From Candidatus Binataceae bacterium (lineage in GTDB: Bacteria; Desulfobacterota; Binatia; Binatales; Binataceae), in contig DASRHP010000012.1 in the NCBI GenBank assembly GCA_035650475.1, forward strand, positions 422,059-486,058: a stretch of DNA of 64,000 bases, written 5' to 3'. This document shows, one piece after another, positions 1 through 9,678 of this stretch; the stretch's first letter is position 1, and each line of letters opens with the position of its first letter. Position numbers and translations under genes: made by a program. Under the pieces are notes generated by a model. It saw nothing but the letters and a program-made list of their open reading frames with translations, made no database searches and was not told where the DNA came from.

Positions 1-66
1 CGGCCATGGGAGTCACCGCCCTAAGTGGATAGCCTAAAAGCGCGCAGCGCAAAAGCGCACGGCGGC

Positions 67-1002
67 TCACCACCAAAAGGCGACTACCAAGCCGGCAGGC
101 ATTGGGTCGCGGCGCGCACGCCGCGCGCCTGCGGCCGTCACGGGAAACACACCCTTGGCGGCGGGTACAGCCGGCTGCGGCATCGGGAAGATTCGAAAGC
201 GCCACGGATGCTCCTCGTGCCGGCGATGGAGATGGAGAAACAGCTCGGTTGTGCCGACGCCGAGCAGCGCCGCGCCGACGACGTCGGAGAACCAGTGTGC
301 GTCGTGGCCCATCCGGCCGAAGCCGTCTAGCAGCGCGAGTGAGTAGGCGGGTAGGGCAACGTACCAGCGATTGTCGTAGTACTCGCTGACTCCGCACGCC
401 AGCGCAAACAGCGGGGCAACGTCGCCCGAGACGAACGTCTGTCCTCCATGGAAGAAGGCGTCGTGGTCGTGATGGTCCTGCGAGGGGCGCAGACGGCCGA
501 AGGCGGCCTTGATTCCGATGTCGAGCAGGACAGCGATGCCCGCGCCTTCGCCCGCGGTCAGCGCGTACTGGCGCGCCCGCGCTTCGCCGGCGTAAAGCCC
601 GTAGCCGTAGAGCAGGGCGGTTGCCGCGCCGACCGAGCCGTAGCTGATATTTTCCAGCGTGCTGGCGGTGCTCGACGACATGTTGTGCAGATGGCGGCGC
701 ATCGTCTGGTCCAGCGCAAACGAGCCCCCGAAGGCTGCGCCAGCGCCGCCGAGCACCAGGTAGAAGCGCGGATTGGCAAGCAGCGCAGCGGCGGCGTCGA
801 GATCGAGCGGCGCGGTCACAATGTCTTCGCCATCGGCCTCAAGGTTGTTGGCGACGTATTTGAAGTCCGAGACGAGCGAGTCGCCGACGCCTTGCCAGCC
901 TGAGTTGGCGGCCCAGGGGGGCTGGGACGATCCGACGATCATGGTCAGCACAAGCGCCGCGAGGGCGGCGCGCACGGAGGCCGGCGATACCCGCGACTTC
1001 AT
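67..1002 (-). CDS. PAP2-superfamily phosphatase-like protein
   Basis: 311 residues from an ATG. The N-terminus (about residues 8-32) is hydrophobic and reads as a signal peptide or membrane anchor, so the protein is probably exported. PAP2 (phosphatidic acid phosphatase type 2) motif 1 is KAAFGRLRP at residues 165-173. Motif 3 is GRMGHDAHWFSD around 229-240, giving the expected Arg230, His236 and Asp240. Motif 2, normally PSGH, reads VSGD at 191-194, so the usual proton-donor His is Asp. The family dephosphorylates lipid phosphates or undecaprenyl pyrophosphate at the membrane, but the altered motif leaves substrate and activity uncertain. It is divergent from the ferredoxin gene across a 173-bp spacer. 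Confidence 0.8.
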   Translation of the reverse strand: MKSRVSPASVRAALAALVLTMIVGSSQPPWAANSGWQGVGDSLVSDFKYVANNLEADGEDIVTAPLDLDAAAALLANPRFYLVLGGAGAAFGGSFALDQTMRRHLHNMSSSTASTLENISYGSVGAATALLYGYGLYAGEARARQYALTAGEGAGIAVLLDIGIKAAFGRLRPSQDHHDHDAFFHGGQTFVSGDVAPLFALACGVSEYYDNRWYVALPAYSLALLDGFGRMGHDAHWFSDVVGAALLGVGTTELFLHLHRRHEEHPWRFRIFPMPQPAVPAAKGVFPVTAAGARRARRDPMPAGLVVAFWW

Positions 1003-1175
1003 CGGGGACCCTCCTCGCGCGCAAGAGAAGTGGCAGCGCGGAGCGCGCTTTAGCAGCGACGACTCGATAAGAGCGCAAAATGGCGGGATTTGCGAGCACT
1101 CCTCGGCAGCTTGCGGCGCCTGAACGCGCGGTTCTATTGTCAGGCAGCTTTCGTGTTTCCAGGAGAAAAGCCTCG

Positions 1176-1409
1176 ATGGCGAAACTCAAAACCAGCGTGA
1201 ACAAGTCGCGATGTATCGCGAGCGGCGACTGCGTCGAGACCGCGCCCGGCGTCTTCCGCCTCGATGAAGAGGGCAAATCCGAGGTTTACAACCAGACCGG
1301 CGCGTCCGACGGTGTGATCGTGGCGGCGGCCCGTGGGTGCCCGGCCAAGGCGATAACCGTGGTCGACGAAGAAACGGGGACGCAGCTATTCCCGCCGCCA
1401 AAAAAGTAG
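1176..1409 (+). CDS. Small single-cluster ferredoxin (three-Cys, P450-type)
   Basis: 77 residues. The ATG at 1176 is chosen because AGGAGA lies at 1161-1166 with good spacing; longer upstream starts lack this. Cys13, Cys19 and Cys55 (the last in GCPAKAI) form the C-x5-C...CP pattern of short [3Fe-4S] or [4Fe-4S] ferredoxins, with the typical APGVF segment following the second Cys. A fourth cluster cysteine is missing, which favours [3Fe-4S]. Such proteins pass electrons to cytochromes P450 or other monooxygenases, but no P450 lies in this window. The 3' end overlaps the next reading frame. Confidence 0.87.
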   Translation: MAKLKTSVNKSRCIASGDCVETAPGVFRLDEEGKSEVYNQTGASDGVIVAAARGCPAKAITVVDEETGTQLFPPPKK

Positions 1410-1915
1410 GTGCGCGCCGCCGCCGCGCTCCCGGCGAGCTTTACGTCGCGCAGACCGAGGACCTCGAATCAGTGGCCGCCTTGGTCTCCGCCGTCGGCGA
1501 GCGTGGCGAGATTATCGCCAACGGCTGCGATGGGCCCGGGATGTGTTGGTTAGGCGCGTGGCTGGACGCGCGGATGGTGGGCGTGGCCGGAATAGAAACG
1601 ATGGTCGATGCGGCGGTGCTTCATTCGCTCGCGGTGGTCGAGACGATGCGCGGGCGGGCAATAGGCGCGGCGCTGGTCGGCGCCGCGCGCAAGGCCGCTC
1701 ATACGCGGGGCGCGCGCCGCCTCTACGCCGTCGCTGGCCACAACGCCGTCAGTTACCTGCTGCGGTTCGGCTTCGAGCGAACGGCGTCGAGTGACATGCT
1801 CGACGAGCTCGCCGGCACCGCCGTCGCCGCCTATTTCGACGCTTGTCCCCAGGCGCTCGCCCGTCTCGCGGTGTTGCGCCTCGATATCTCGCGCGACGGC
1901 GTGATCGAGCGCTGA
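1337..1915 (+). CDS. GNAT-family N-acetyltransferase
   Basis: Up to 192 residues from a GTG at 1337. The GNAT core is clear: a beta-strand ending LHSLAVVETMRGRAIGAAL, holding the R/Q-x-x-G-x-G/A acetyl-CoA pyrophosphate loop, then an amphipathic helix and the terminal YLLRFGFER element. The layout resembles small ArsN-like acetyltransferases, but the substrate cannot be assigned. The first 30 or so residues are Arg-rich and overlap the ferredoxin gene by 73 bp in another frame. The true start may therefore be a later GTG, which would lose strand 1, or this GTG, implying translational coupling. Confidence 0.75.
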   Translation: MPGQGDNRGRRRNGDAAIPAAKKVGARRRRAPGELYVAQTEDLESVAALVSAVGERGEIIANGCDGPGMCWLGAWLDARMVGVAGIETMVDAAVLHSLAVVETMRGRAIGAALVGAARKAAHTRGARRLYAVAGHNAVSYLLRFGFERTASSDMLDELAGTAVAAYFDACPQALARLAVLRLDISRDGVIER

Positions 1916-1928
1916 ATGCGCCCGCCCG

Positions 1929-2921
1929 TCAATCAGCAAACAGCCGCTCGTAGGAACGCTCGGAGCGGAACTCGACCGCGGCCGGGTCGTTCGGCTGCTC
2001 CTCGCTCGGCCCGAGGTCGAGAATCATGCATTTGACTGAGCCGCCGCCCTTGGCCAGGAACTCGCTTACGTCAACCATGATTGGCTCGACGCCGCGTTCC
2101 CTTACGCGCGCGGCCAGCGCCTCGCTCACCCCTTGCGGCATGAACAGGTACAGCCTGCCCTCGTAGTCGACCTGGAAGGAGTTGGCCGCGTATAGTTCAG
2201 CATCGCGCTGCGACAGCTCGATCAGGTTGGCGCTGAATTCGGCGCGCAGCCGCTCCCGCGACGCTGGCGCGAGCCCCTCTATGTAGGCGAGCAGGAACTC
2301 GCGCTGAGGGCCGAACGAGCACAGCACGGTATCGCCGTGGTAATGCGCCTCGCGACATAGCTCCAGCGCGAGTATCGGCCGTTCGCCCGCGATCTGGCTG
2401 AGCTCGTCCAGCGCGGCGTATTCGGAACGGAAGCCGTAGATGCGCCGCCAGGGCGGGATGCCGATGCGCGGGACGAAGCGCTGGCGCTCGATCCGCCCGT
2501 AGGTGAAGAGCATGAAGCGGCCAGCAGGGAAAAAGTCGGCTTCGCCTTCGAAGCGCGCCGCCACGTTGGCGCATCGATAGCCCATCCGCTCAAGGAACCG
2601 GCGATAGACCTCGCGCTCGCGCGCCCGCGTCGGCAGGAGGTGGGCGAGATGGAACGTCTTGGCCTCGGACGGTGCGCCGCTCAGCGGATAGAGAAAGCCC
2701 GCGTTAGCGGGATAGACGAGGCCGCTCAGCCCCTCGTGCGGCTCGATCACGCAGACTTCGGTTCCGCGTCCGATTAGCGCGCGAGCCAAGCCGTGCCATT
2801 GCCGGCGTGCCAGGTCAGGGTTGACCGACTTTTTCAGACCAAGCGCATTGCGCGTATGAGGGTTAGCGCCGCCGAGGACCGAGAAAAAGGTCGGGTCGCC
2901 CATCAGGATGGTTCTCGGCAT
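1929..2921 (-). CDS. Guanidine-modifying enzyme superfamily protein (DDAH/arginine deiminase/amidinotransferase fold)
   Basis: 330 residues from the ATG at 2921, chosen over an upstream TTG because GAGGAG sits nine bases before it. The pentein-fold active-site pattern is visible: FEGEADFF (acidic guanidine-binding residues), YHGDTVLC (catalytic His with Asp) and KGGGSVKCMILDL near the C-terminus (nucleophilic Cys). These features are shared by dimethylarginine dimethylaminohydrolase, arginine deiminase and amidinotransferases. Which guanidino substrate is used, and whether it hydrolyses or transfers, cannot be read from sequence. It is a single gene, converging with the GNAT gene. Confidence 0.78.
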   Translation of the reverse strand: MPRTILMGDPTFFSVLGGANPHTRNALGLKKSVNPDLARRQWHGLARALIGRGTEVCVIEPHEGLSGLVYPANAGFLYPLSGAPSEAKTFHLAHLLPTRAREREVYRRFLERMGYRCANVAARFEGEADFFPAGRFMLFTYGRIERQRFVPRIGIPPWRRIYGFRSEYAALDELSQIAGERPILALELCREAHYHGDTVLCSFGPQREFLLAYIEGLAPASRERLRAEFSANLIELSQRDAELYAANSFQVDYEGRLYLFMPQGVSEALAARVRERGVEPIMVDVSEFLAKGGGSVKCMILDLGPSEEQPNDPAAVEFRSERSYERLFAD

Positions 2922-3018
2922 CGCCTCGGGCTCCTCTCTGGACCGAAGCAGTTCCCTCCCCTTGTCCAAGGAGTGGGTTAGCGACGGATCACGCGCTCAC
3001 GAATCAAGGCGGCGGCTT

Positions 3019-3318
3019 CTATTTGCGATCGATCTCAGTCAGCAACTCGATCTGCGGACGCCCGTCGAGCAGGTTGGCGATCCGCGCGCCCATCTCCTTC
3101 ATGTGATCGGTTTTGCGATGGGCGTCGAAGGCGGCTTGGTCGGCGTAGGTCTCGAACCACACGAACATGGTTGGGTCCTGGTTGGACCTGTGCAAGATAT
3201 AGGCCTGGCATCCCGGCTCCGCCGCGCGCACCTTCTTGATCATGTCGCGGAAGGCCGCTTCGAGTTCGCCTTCGCATCCGGCTTTGGCCTTGATCTTGGC
3301 AATCAGTGAAACCGACAT
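3019..3318 (-). CDS. ABM-domain (antibiotic biosynthesis/quinol) monooxygenase-like protein
   Basis: 99 residues, the normal length for a single-domain ABM protein. The ATG at 3318 is preceded by AAGGAG six bases away. The sequence has the ferredoxin-like beta-alpha-beta layout with the characteristic segments EPGCQAYILHRS, MFVWFETYAD and DAHRKTDHMKEM. Relatives include YgiN-type quinol monooxygenases and cofactor-free oxygenases, but many members are small-molecule binding proteins of unknown role. It is transcribed away from the acyl-CoA dehydrogenase gene across a hairpin-rich spacer. Confidence 0.82.
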   Translation of the reverse strand: MSVSLIAKIKAKAGCEGELEAAFRDMIKKVRAAEPGCQAYILHRSNQDPTMFVWFETYADQAAFDAHRKTDHMKEMGARIANLLDGRPQIELLTEIDRK

Positions 3319-3425
3319 CGTTTTCTCCTTGATTCGAGAATAAAGCGACGCACTCGCGGCGAAACAGCGCTCGGCACGCCGGGAACCGCTCCATGCCCGT
3401 CATAGTTGGGGACCGACGCTTTTTC

Positions 3426-3515
3426 AAGCCGAAGCGGCGCTGCGCCGAGCGCCAAGCACTTTGCGCTCGGCCGCGGCTTCGCGCAAAATCGGATGGCCGG
3501 CTTCGCTTGGCCGGC
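3426..3515. repeat. Two strong intergenic hairpins
   Basis: Hairpin 1 pairs CCGAGCGC (3445-3452) with GCGCTCGG (3463-3470) around a 10-nt loop, and can be extended by AAGCCG (3426-3431) pairing with CGGCTT (3474-3479). Hairpin 2 pairs GCCGGC (3496-3501) with GCCGGC (3510-3515). Both lie in the spacer between the divergent ABM and acyl-CoA dehydrogenase genes. They could shape the 5' leader of either transcript or be a decayed palindromic repeat; no T-run fits a simple terminator. Confidence 0.55.
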
Positions 3516-3528
3516 GGAGCCAACGACG

Positions 3529-4671
<1,143 letters not shown>

Positions 4672-4704
4672 CGCCGAGCGCCGGCCGTTCGTGCGGCAGC
4701 GATC

Positions 4705-5493
4705 TCAGTCGCCGTCGGCGGCTGCCGGCCGCAGCAGCGCGCGGCCGATCCGCGCCGACAGGCCGCGCGGCGCGAGCTTGCTCGCGATCGCAAGCGCGCT
4801 GTTGAACGCTCCCGCGACGCATATCGACTGCCCGCCGGCCGCGGCCGCGATCGCCTGCTCCACCACCCGTCTGGCATCGGTCCACAGAAAAGACGGGAAG
4901 CGCGCGCGCTCGTTGTTGGCCACCTTTTGGAACTCCGTGCGCACTGGCCCCGGGCAGAGCGCCATCACGGTCACGCCGGTTCCGGCCAGCTCCGCCGCCA
5001 GCGCCTCGCTGAAGCTGAGCACGAAGGCCTTGGTTGCTCCGTAGGTCGCCATGTACGGCGTCGCCTGGAAAGCCGCGGTCGAGGCGACGTTGATAATCGT
5101 GCCGCGCCGCCGTTCGACCATCGCGGGCACGAACAGCCGCGTCATCGCGACCACGGCGGTCACGTTGAGGTCGATCTCCTCGAGCTCGCGCGTGAAGTCG
5201 AGGCGATGGAATCTGCCGGTGGTGCCGAAGCCGGCGTTGTTAACCAGGTAATCGACCTGCACGCCGTCGCTTTTGAGGCGCCCGTGAATCGCGCCCGGCG
5301 CCTGGCGCTCGGCAAGATCCGCGCGGACCGTATGCACGGAGCCGGCGCCGAGGCTGCGCGCGTGGCCGGCGACCGCCGCCAGGCGATCCTCGCGCCGCGC
5401 CACCAGCACCAGGTCGTAATGCTCGCGGCCGAGCGCGTAGGCGAATTGCTCGCCGAGGCCGCTCGAGGCTCCGGTAACGAGCGCGGTTGGCAA
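4705..5493 (-). CDS. Short-chain dehydrogenase/reductase (SDR)
   Basis: 262 residues. The start is a TTG at 5493 with GGAGG seven bases upstream. The classical SDR elements are TGASSGLGEQ (nucleotide-binding loop), NNAGFGTTG, NVAST with the catalytic Ser, and YGATK with Tyr and Lys. VARREDR after beta-strand 2 suggests NADP(H) preference. The C-terminal portion matches the 'classical' 250-residue oxidoreductases often annotated as DltE/YqjQ-like; substrate unknown. It converges with the acyl-CoA dehydrogenase gene, 33 bp away. Confidence 0.87.
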   Translation of the reverse strand: MPTALVTGASSGLGEQFAYALGREHYDLVLVARREDRLAAVAGHARSLGAGSVHTVRADLAERQAPGAIHGRLKSDGVQVDYLVNNAGFGTTGRFHRLDFTRELEEIDLNVTAVVAMTRLFVPAMVERRRGTIINVASTAAFQATPYMATYGATKAFVLSFSEALAAELAGTGVTVMALCPGPVRTEFQKVANNERARFPSFLWTDARRVVEQAIAAAAGGQSICVAGAFNSALAIASKLAPRGLSARIGRALLRPAAADGD

Positions 5494-5610
5494 CGTCTTC
5501 CCTCCGTCTCCCCTGAAATGACGCTCCCCGGCGCGATAGTATTGCGCGCGCGTTGCGCTGTCGAGCCGCCGGGCCGCGCCCGCGACTTTGGGGCTGCGGC
5601 GAGCCCGAGT

Positions 5611-6552
5611 CTAGGCTGAAGCGAGGCCGAGTTCCTTGCGAAAGTGTTCGATGGTCAGCCGCAGCCCCTCGCGCAGCGGCGTCTCGGGAGCCCATCCAAG
5701 GCGCGCCTTGGCCAGCGAGATGTCCGGACGGCGGCGGGTGGGATCGTCGGGTGGCGCGGGATGGAACGTCAGGCGCGAGCGGCTGCGCGCCAGTTCGATA
5801 ACCAGCGAGGCGAGTTCAAGGATCGTGAACTCGTCGGGGTTGCCGATATTGACCGGGCCGATAAAGCCCTCGGTGTCCATCATCCGCACAATCGCCTCGA
5901 TGATGTCATCGACGTAGGCGAACGAGCGCGTCTGTTTGCCGTCGCCGTAGATCGGCAGGTCCTCGCCGCGCAGGGCCGCCACGCACAGGTTCGACACCAC
6001 CCGCCCGTCATTGACCGCCATCCGCGGCCCGTAGGTGTTGAAGATGCGCACGATGCGGATGTCGACGTTGTTCTGGCGATGGTAGTCCATCATCAGGCAC
6101 TCGGCCGCGCGCTTGCCTTCGTCGTAGCACGAGCGCACGCCGATCGGATTGACGTGGCCCCAGTAGCTCTCGGTCTGCGGATGCTGCTCGGGATCGCCGT
6201 AAACCTCGCTGGTCGAGGTCAGCAGGATACGCGCGCGCACGCGCTTGGCCAGCCCCAGCATGTTGATCGTGCCCATCACGCTGGTCTTCAGCGTCTTGAC
6301 CGGATTGTACTGGTAATGGACCGGCGAGGCGGGGCAGGCAAGGTGGAAGATGCGATCGACCTCGAGCAGGATCGGCTCGACCACGTCGTGGCGGATGACC
6401 TCGAAGGCGGGGTTGCTCTTGAGATGCTGGATGTTGGCGCGTTTGCCGCTGAAAAGATTGTCCAGGCAGATGACCTCGTGCCCGTCGCGCAGCAGCCGCT
6501 CGCACAGATGCGATCCCAGAAATCCCGCGCCGCCCGTCACCAGTGCTCGCAC
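5611..6552 (-). CDS. UDP-glucuronate decarboxylase-like extended SDR (UXS family)
   Basis: 313 residues from a GTG at 6552 with AAGGAG upstream. It begins with the Rossmann motif [10 protein letters not shown] and carries [43 protein letters not shown] (catalytic Tyr and Lys) and [10 protein letters not shown]. These are hallmarks of UDP-xylose synthase, which oxidises and decarboxylates UDP-glucuronate. The same fold forms the decarboxylase domain of ArnA. It lies 88 bp downstream of, and co-directional with, an ArnB-like aminotransferase gene, suggesting joint nucleotide-sugar synthesis for a surface polysaccharide or lipid A. Confidence 0.92.
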   Translation of the reverse strand: MRALVTGGAGFLGSHLCERLLRDGHEVICLDNLFSGKRANIQHLKSNPAFEVIRHDVVEPILLEVDRIFHLACPASPVHYQYNPVKTLKTSVMGTINMLGLAKRVRARILLTSTSEVYGDPEQHPQTESYWGHVNPIGVRSCYDEGKRAAECLMMDYHRQNNVDIRIVRIFNTYGPRMAVNDGRVVSNLCVAALRGEDLPIYGDGKQTRSFAYVDDIIEAIVRMMDTEGFIGPVNIGNPDEFTILELASLVIELARSRSRLTFHPAPPDDPTRRRPDISLAKARLGWAPETPLREGLRLTIEHFRKELGLASA

Positions 6553-6601
6553 GTTGGTTCTCCTTGGATGGAGATTTTACAGGGATTAGGCGCACCCGCG
6601 G

Positions 6602-6621
6602 AAGGCGGCCTTCGCCGCCTT
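6602..6621 (-). repeat. Perfect hairpin between aminotransferase and UXS genes
   Basis: AAGGCGGC (6602-6609) and GCCGCCTT (6614-6621) form an 8-bp stem with a 4-nt loop, in the spacer of the minus-strand gene pair. It has no following T-run, so it may act as an attenuator or mRNA stabiliser rather than a full terminator. Confidence 0.5.
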
Positions 6622-6640
6622 GGGTTAAGGTGCAGCCCGC

Positions 6641-7834
6641 CTAGCGACGGTTCTCGCGCGCCAGCGCGAGTACGCTTTCGATCACGTAAGCGACGTCCTC
6701 GTCGCTCATTGCGGGAAAAATCGGCAGCGACAGGCATCGGCTGTACACGTCCTCGGCGATCGGGAAATCGCCGGTCCGGTAGCCATAGCGCTGCTGGTAG
6801 AAGTGCATCGTGTTGAGCGGGATGCAGTGGACCGAAGTGCCGATGCCGCGCTCGCGCAGCATCTCGACAAACTGCGCTCGCCCGACCTTGAGCTGCTCGG
6901 GGCGCAGGCGCAGCACGTAGAGATGCCACGCGTGCTGGATTCCCGGCTCCGCGTAAGGTGTCTGGAGCGCGGGCTCGGCGCGGAACGCCTCGCTGTAGGC
7001 GCGCGCTATCGCGGCGCGCCGGCGCATGAATTCATCGGCGCGGGCGAGCTGAGCAAGCCCTATCGCGGCGTGCACGTCGGAAAGATTGTACTTGAAGCCG
7101 GTGTCGTGAATTTCGTAGTACCACGAGCCGCTGCGGTCGTAGCGCTTCCACGCGTCGCGGTTCATCCCGTGCAGGCTGGCGACCGCGATTCGCTCGGCGA
7201 GGGCGTCGTCCTCGGTCGTGATCATCCCGCCCTCGGCGCTGGTGATGTTCTTGGTCGCGTAGAAGCTGAAGCAGGTCAGCTCGCCGATGGTTCCGATCCG
7301 CGCCATCCCGCGGCCCTCGAGATGGCGCGCCGAGCCCACCGCGTGCGCCGCGTCCTCGACGATCTTGAGGCCGTGGCGGCGCGCGATCGCAAGCAGGCGG
7401 TCCATCTCGCAGGCCTGGCCGGCGAAATGTACCGGCAGGATCGCGCGCACGCGGCCGTAACGCCCGCTTTCCAGCGCCTCTTCGATGCGCGCCGGGCTGA
7501 TGTTGAAAGTGCCGGGGTCGATATCGACGAACACCGGCCGCGCTCCCAGATAGCCGATCACCTCGGCGGTCGCGGTGAAGGTAAAGGGCGTCGTGATGAC
7601 CTCGTCGCCGGGACCGATGCCGAGCGCGAACAGCGCAAGGTGCAGCGCGCCGGTGCAATGGGCGACGGCCAGCGCGTGGCGCGCGCCAACGTAGGCCGCG
7701 AACTCGCGCTCGAAGCGCTTGGCTTTGGGCCCGGTGGTGATCCATCCCGAGCGCAACGCGTCGAGCACCTCGCGCTCCTCGGCCTCGCCGATCGAAGGGC
7801 GATGAAAGGGCACTTGGCGCACCGGCTGGCTCAT
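6641..7834 (-). CDS. DegT/DnrJ/EryC1/StrS aminotransferase, ArnB-like
   Basis: 397 residues from the ATG at 7834; an upstream extension of the open frame reads through the divergent promoter region and is not credible. The PLP-dependent sugar aminotransferase landmarks are SGWITTGPK near the N-terminus, VIEDAAHAVGS-type EDAAHAVGS (Asp contacting the PLP ring nitrogen), SFYATKNITSAEGGMI with the PLP lysine, and GFKYNLSDVHAAIGLAQL. SGWITTGPK and KNIT..EGG strongly resemble ArnB, which makes UDP-4-amino-4-deoxy-L-arabinose. Related enzymes make other amino sugars, so the product is inferred. Confidence 0.92.
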   Translation of the reverse strand: MSQPVRQVPFHRPSIGEAEEREVLDALRSGWITTGPKAKRFEREFAAYVGARHALAVAHCTGALHLALFALGIGPGDEVITTPFTFTATAEVIGYLGARPVFVDIDPGTFNISPARIEEALESGRYGRVRAILPVHFAGQACEMDRLLAIARRHGLKIVEDAAHAVGSARHLEGRGMARIGTIGELTCFSFYATKNITSAEGGMITTEDDALAERIAVASLHGMNRDAWKRYDRSGSWYYEIHDTGFKYNLSDVHAAIGLAQLARADEFMRRRAAIARAYSEAFRAEPALQTPYAEPGIQHAWHLYVLRLRPEQLKVGRAQFVEMLRERGIGTSVHCIPLNTMHFYQQRYGYRTGDFPIAEDVYSRCLSLPIFPAMSDEDVAYVIESVLALARENRR

Positions 7835-7933
7835 TCGCGCCGCCCCATCGCGGCCGCCACGGCGGCGCGCGGGCCATGCAGCGGAAAGTCGCGGGACTGA
7901 AGAGCGATCATGGCGAGCGCGTTTCGGGCGCAG

Positions 7934-7939
7934 TATATA
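7934..7939. promoter_or_regulatory. TATATA box in divergent spacer (candidate -10)
   Basis: A TATATA sequence 27 bp before the plus-strand ATG at 7966, in a GC-rich 131-bp spacer between divergent genes. The motif is symmetric, so it could serve either direction. No convincing -35 was found. Confidence 0.3.
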
Positions 7940-7965
7940 GAATCGTTTCCGAGCGCGGCAAGCTG

Positions 7966-9648
7966 ATGGACTTTGGCGATCGGCGGCGGGGTGTGTGCGC
8001 GGCAGTGGCGCTGGTCGCGGGATGGTACGCCTTCGTTTGGATGGTAGCGCGTCCGCTGAGCGACGCGCCGGTGGTCGATAGTTGGATTTACCAGCATGCG
8101 GTCCGCGCACTTGCGGAAACCGGACGCCTGCGCTTTGGCGGATACACGCAGGCGATGCCAGTCGGGCAGACGCTTTACGGCCTGGCGTGGAGCAGGCTGT
8201 TCGGCCCAAGCGCACCGTCGCTGGATCTGTCGGTCGCGCTTCTCGGGATCGCCGGCGCGCTGATGCTTTACGTGCTTGCGCGGCGCTGCGGCGCTCGGCC
8301 GGAGACCGCGCTGCTCGCAACCGGCCTTCTGATCTGCAATCCCTGCTACCTGTTTCTCAGCTTTTCGTTCATGACCGAGGTGCCGTTTCTGGCGCCGCTG
8401 CTCGGATGCCATCTTGCGTTCGCCTGCGCCGAGGGAAGTCGACACGAGCAGCGATGGCTGTGGCTGGCCGCGACGCTCGCCATCGTGGCCTTCGCCGTTC
8501 GGCCATTCGGCGGCGCGGCTCTGATAGGATGCGCGGCCGCGCTCGTGCTCTACGAGCGCGAGCTGTGGCGCCGGGCGCACCGCGCGCTGCCGCGCCTTGT
8601 CAGGCGGTTGGCGCCGTTCGCGTTTGCGTCGATCGCCTGCGCAGCGTTCTGGATTGGTCTCGTCCACGCGATGCGCCCGTGGAACTTGGCCGACAGTGAG
8701 GCGCGCTCGCTGAACGCGTTTTTCCTCGTACCGGCGCCGCGTTACCTCAAGTTGTGGCTGTTGTGGCCGCTGCTCTACCTCGGGCTCGTGCTGGCGCCGC
8801 TCGCGCTGGTGCAGGCAGCGCTGCGCTGGCGGCGCGCGCTCGTGATCGCTTCGGCGGTGCTCGCCGCGGCCATCGTGATAACGGCGTTCGAGGACCATTT
8901 CGTGTGGAGCACGCCGGATTGCCGATGCTTTGGGGGATGGCCGGGGGCGCTGACGCTGCACGGGATGCCGCGGCGGCTGCGTTGGGATGATTTCGGCACC
9001 GGCGCCGGATGGACCGTCGCCGTGCTGGCGAGCCTTGGCGCGTCGGGGCTGTGCGTCAGCGCCGCCGAAGCGATACCGCGGATGAGTCGCGGCGCGGCGG
9101 CGCTCATGCTGACCGCCGCGGTGTATTGGCTGGCCACGCTGCCGCTGTGGTTCTTCGCCGATCGCTACTATCTCGTGATGGTGCCCGCGGGATGTGTGCT
9201 GCTCGCGTTGGCGCCGCTGCCGCGCGGGCGTTCTCCCGTCGCAACGGCGGCGATCATGACCGCAATGATGGGTCTGCTGTCGCTCGGCGGCCTATACGCC
9301 TATCAGCGCGGCGCGCAGGCTGTGCTCGCAGCGCGCGACGCGCTGCTCGCAAGCGGAGTCCCGCGCGCCGGGATTGACGCCGGCTACTCGCTAAACGGCC
9401 AGGATCTCTATCGCTACCCGCGCGACAGGCCCGACACGCTCGCCGACGAGCGCGGTATCCCGATGGTCACCACGACGAAGCTCTCGCCGTACACGATAGC
9501 CGCCGTGCCGGGCGCCGGCACCGAGATCGTCCGCCGCCTTTCGTGGCCGGGCTCGTTGGGTTTCGGCGCGCGCCCACTCTACGTGCTGCGCCTGCGAACG
9601 TCGCATACGGGTTCGGACAGCACGGCCGCGAAGGCGCCGTCACACTGA
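7966..9648 (+). CDS. Polytopic membrane protein, PMT/ArnT-like (GT39/GT83-like) candidate
   Basis: 560 residues from the ATG at 7966. The N-terminus is a hydrophobic segment followed by an extracytoplasmic loop with PVVDSWIYQHAVRALAETG. An acidic residue plus Y..A.AL after helix 1 is the arrangement of dolichyl-phosphate-mannose/ArnT-type glycosyltransferases. About ten further hydrophobic segments follow, then a hydrophilic C-terminal domain from about residue 470 ending in VLRLRTS. It is divergent from the ArnB-like aminotransferase and UXS genes, which fits transfer of a lipid-linked sugar at the periplasmic face. Overall similarity to a named family is weak by eye, so the specific function is inference. 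Confidence 0.68.
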   Translation: MDFGDRRRGVCAAVALVAGWYAFVWMVARPLSDAPVVDSWIYQHAVRALAETGRLRFGGYTQAMPVGQTLYGLAWSRLFGPSAPSLDLSVALLGIAGALMLYVLARRCGARPETALLATGLLICNPCYLFLSFSFMTEVPFLAPLLGCHLAFACAEGSRHEQRWLWLAATLAIVAFAVRPFGGAALIGCAAALVLYERELWRRAHRALPRLVRRLAPFAFASIACAAFWIGLVHAMRPWNLADSEARSLNAFFLVPAPRYLKLWLLWPLLYLGLVLAPLALVQAALRWRRALVIASAVLAAAIVITAFEDHFVWSTPDCRCFGGWPGALTLHGMPRRLRWDDFGTGAGWTVAVLASLGASGLCVSAAEAIPRMSRGAAALMLTAAVYWLATLPLWFFADRYYLVMVPAGCVLLALAPLPRGRSPVATAAIMTAMMGLLSLGGLYAYQRGAQAVLAARDALLASGVPRAGIDAGYSLNGQDLYRYPRDRPDTLADERGIPMVTTTKLSPYTIAAVPGAGTEIVRRLSWPGSLGFGARPLYVLRLRTSHTGSDSTAAKAPSH

Positions 9649-9678
9649 TGTCTGTCGGGACGAAGCGGCGCGCGGGCG

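Noticed and set aside
7876..7965. Upstream ATG extension of the membrane protein
   Set aside because: The first 30 residues are polar and unlike an N-terminal membrane segment; the ATG at 7966 places the first hydrophobic segment correctly.
7835..8320. N-terminal extension of the ArnB-like aminotransferase
   Set aside because: The extra 162 codons overlap the divergent membrane-protein gene and are Arg/Ser/Pro-rich shadow sequence; family members start at the position of the ATG at 7834.
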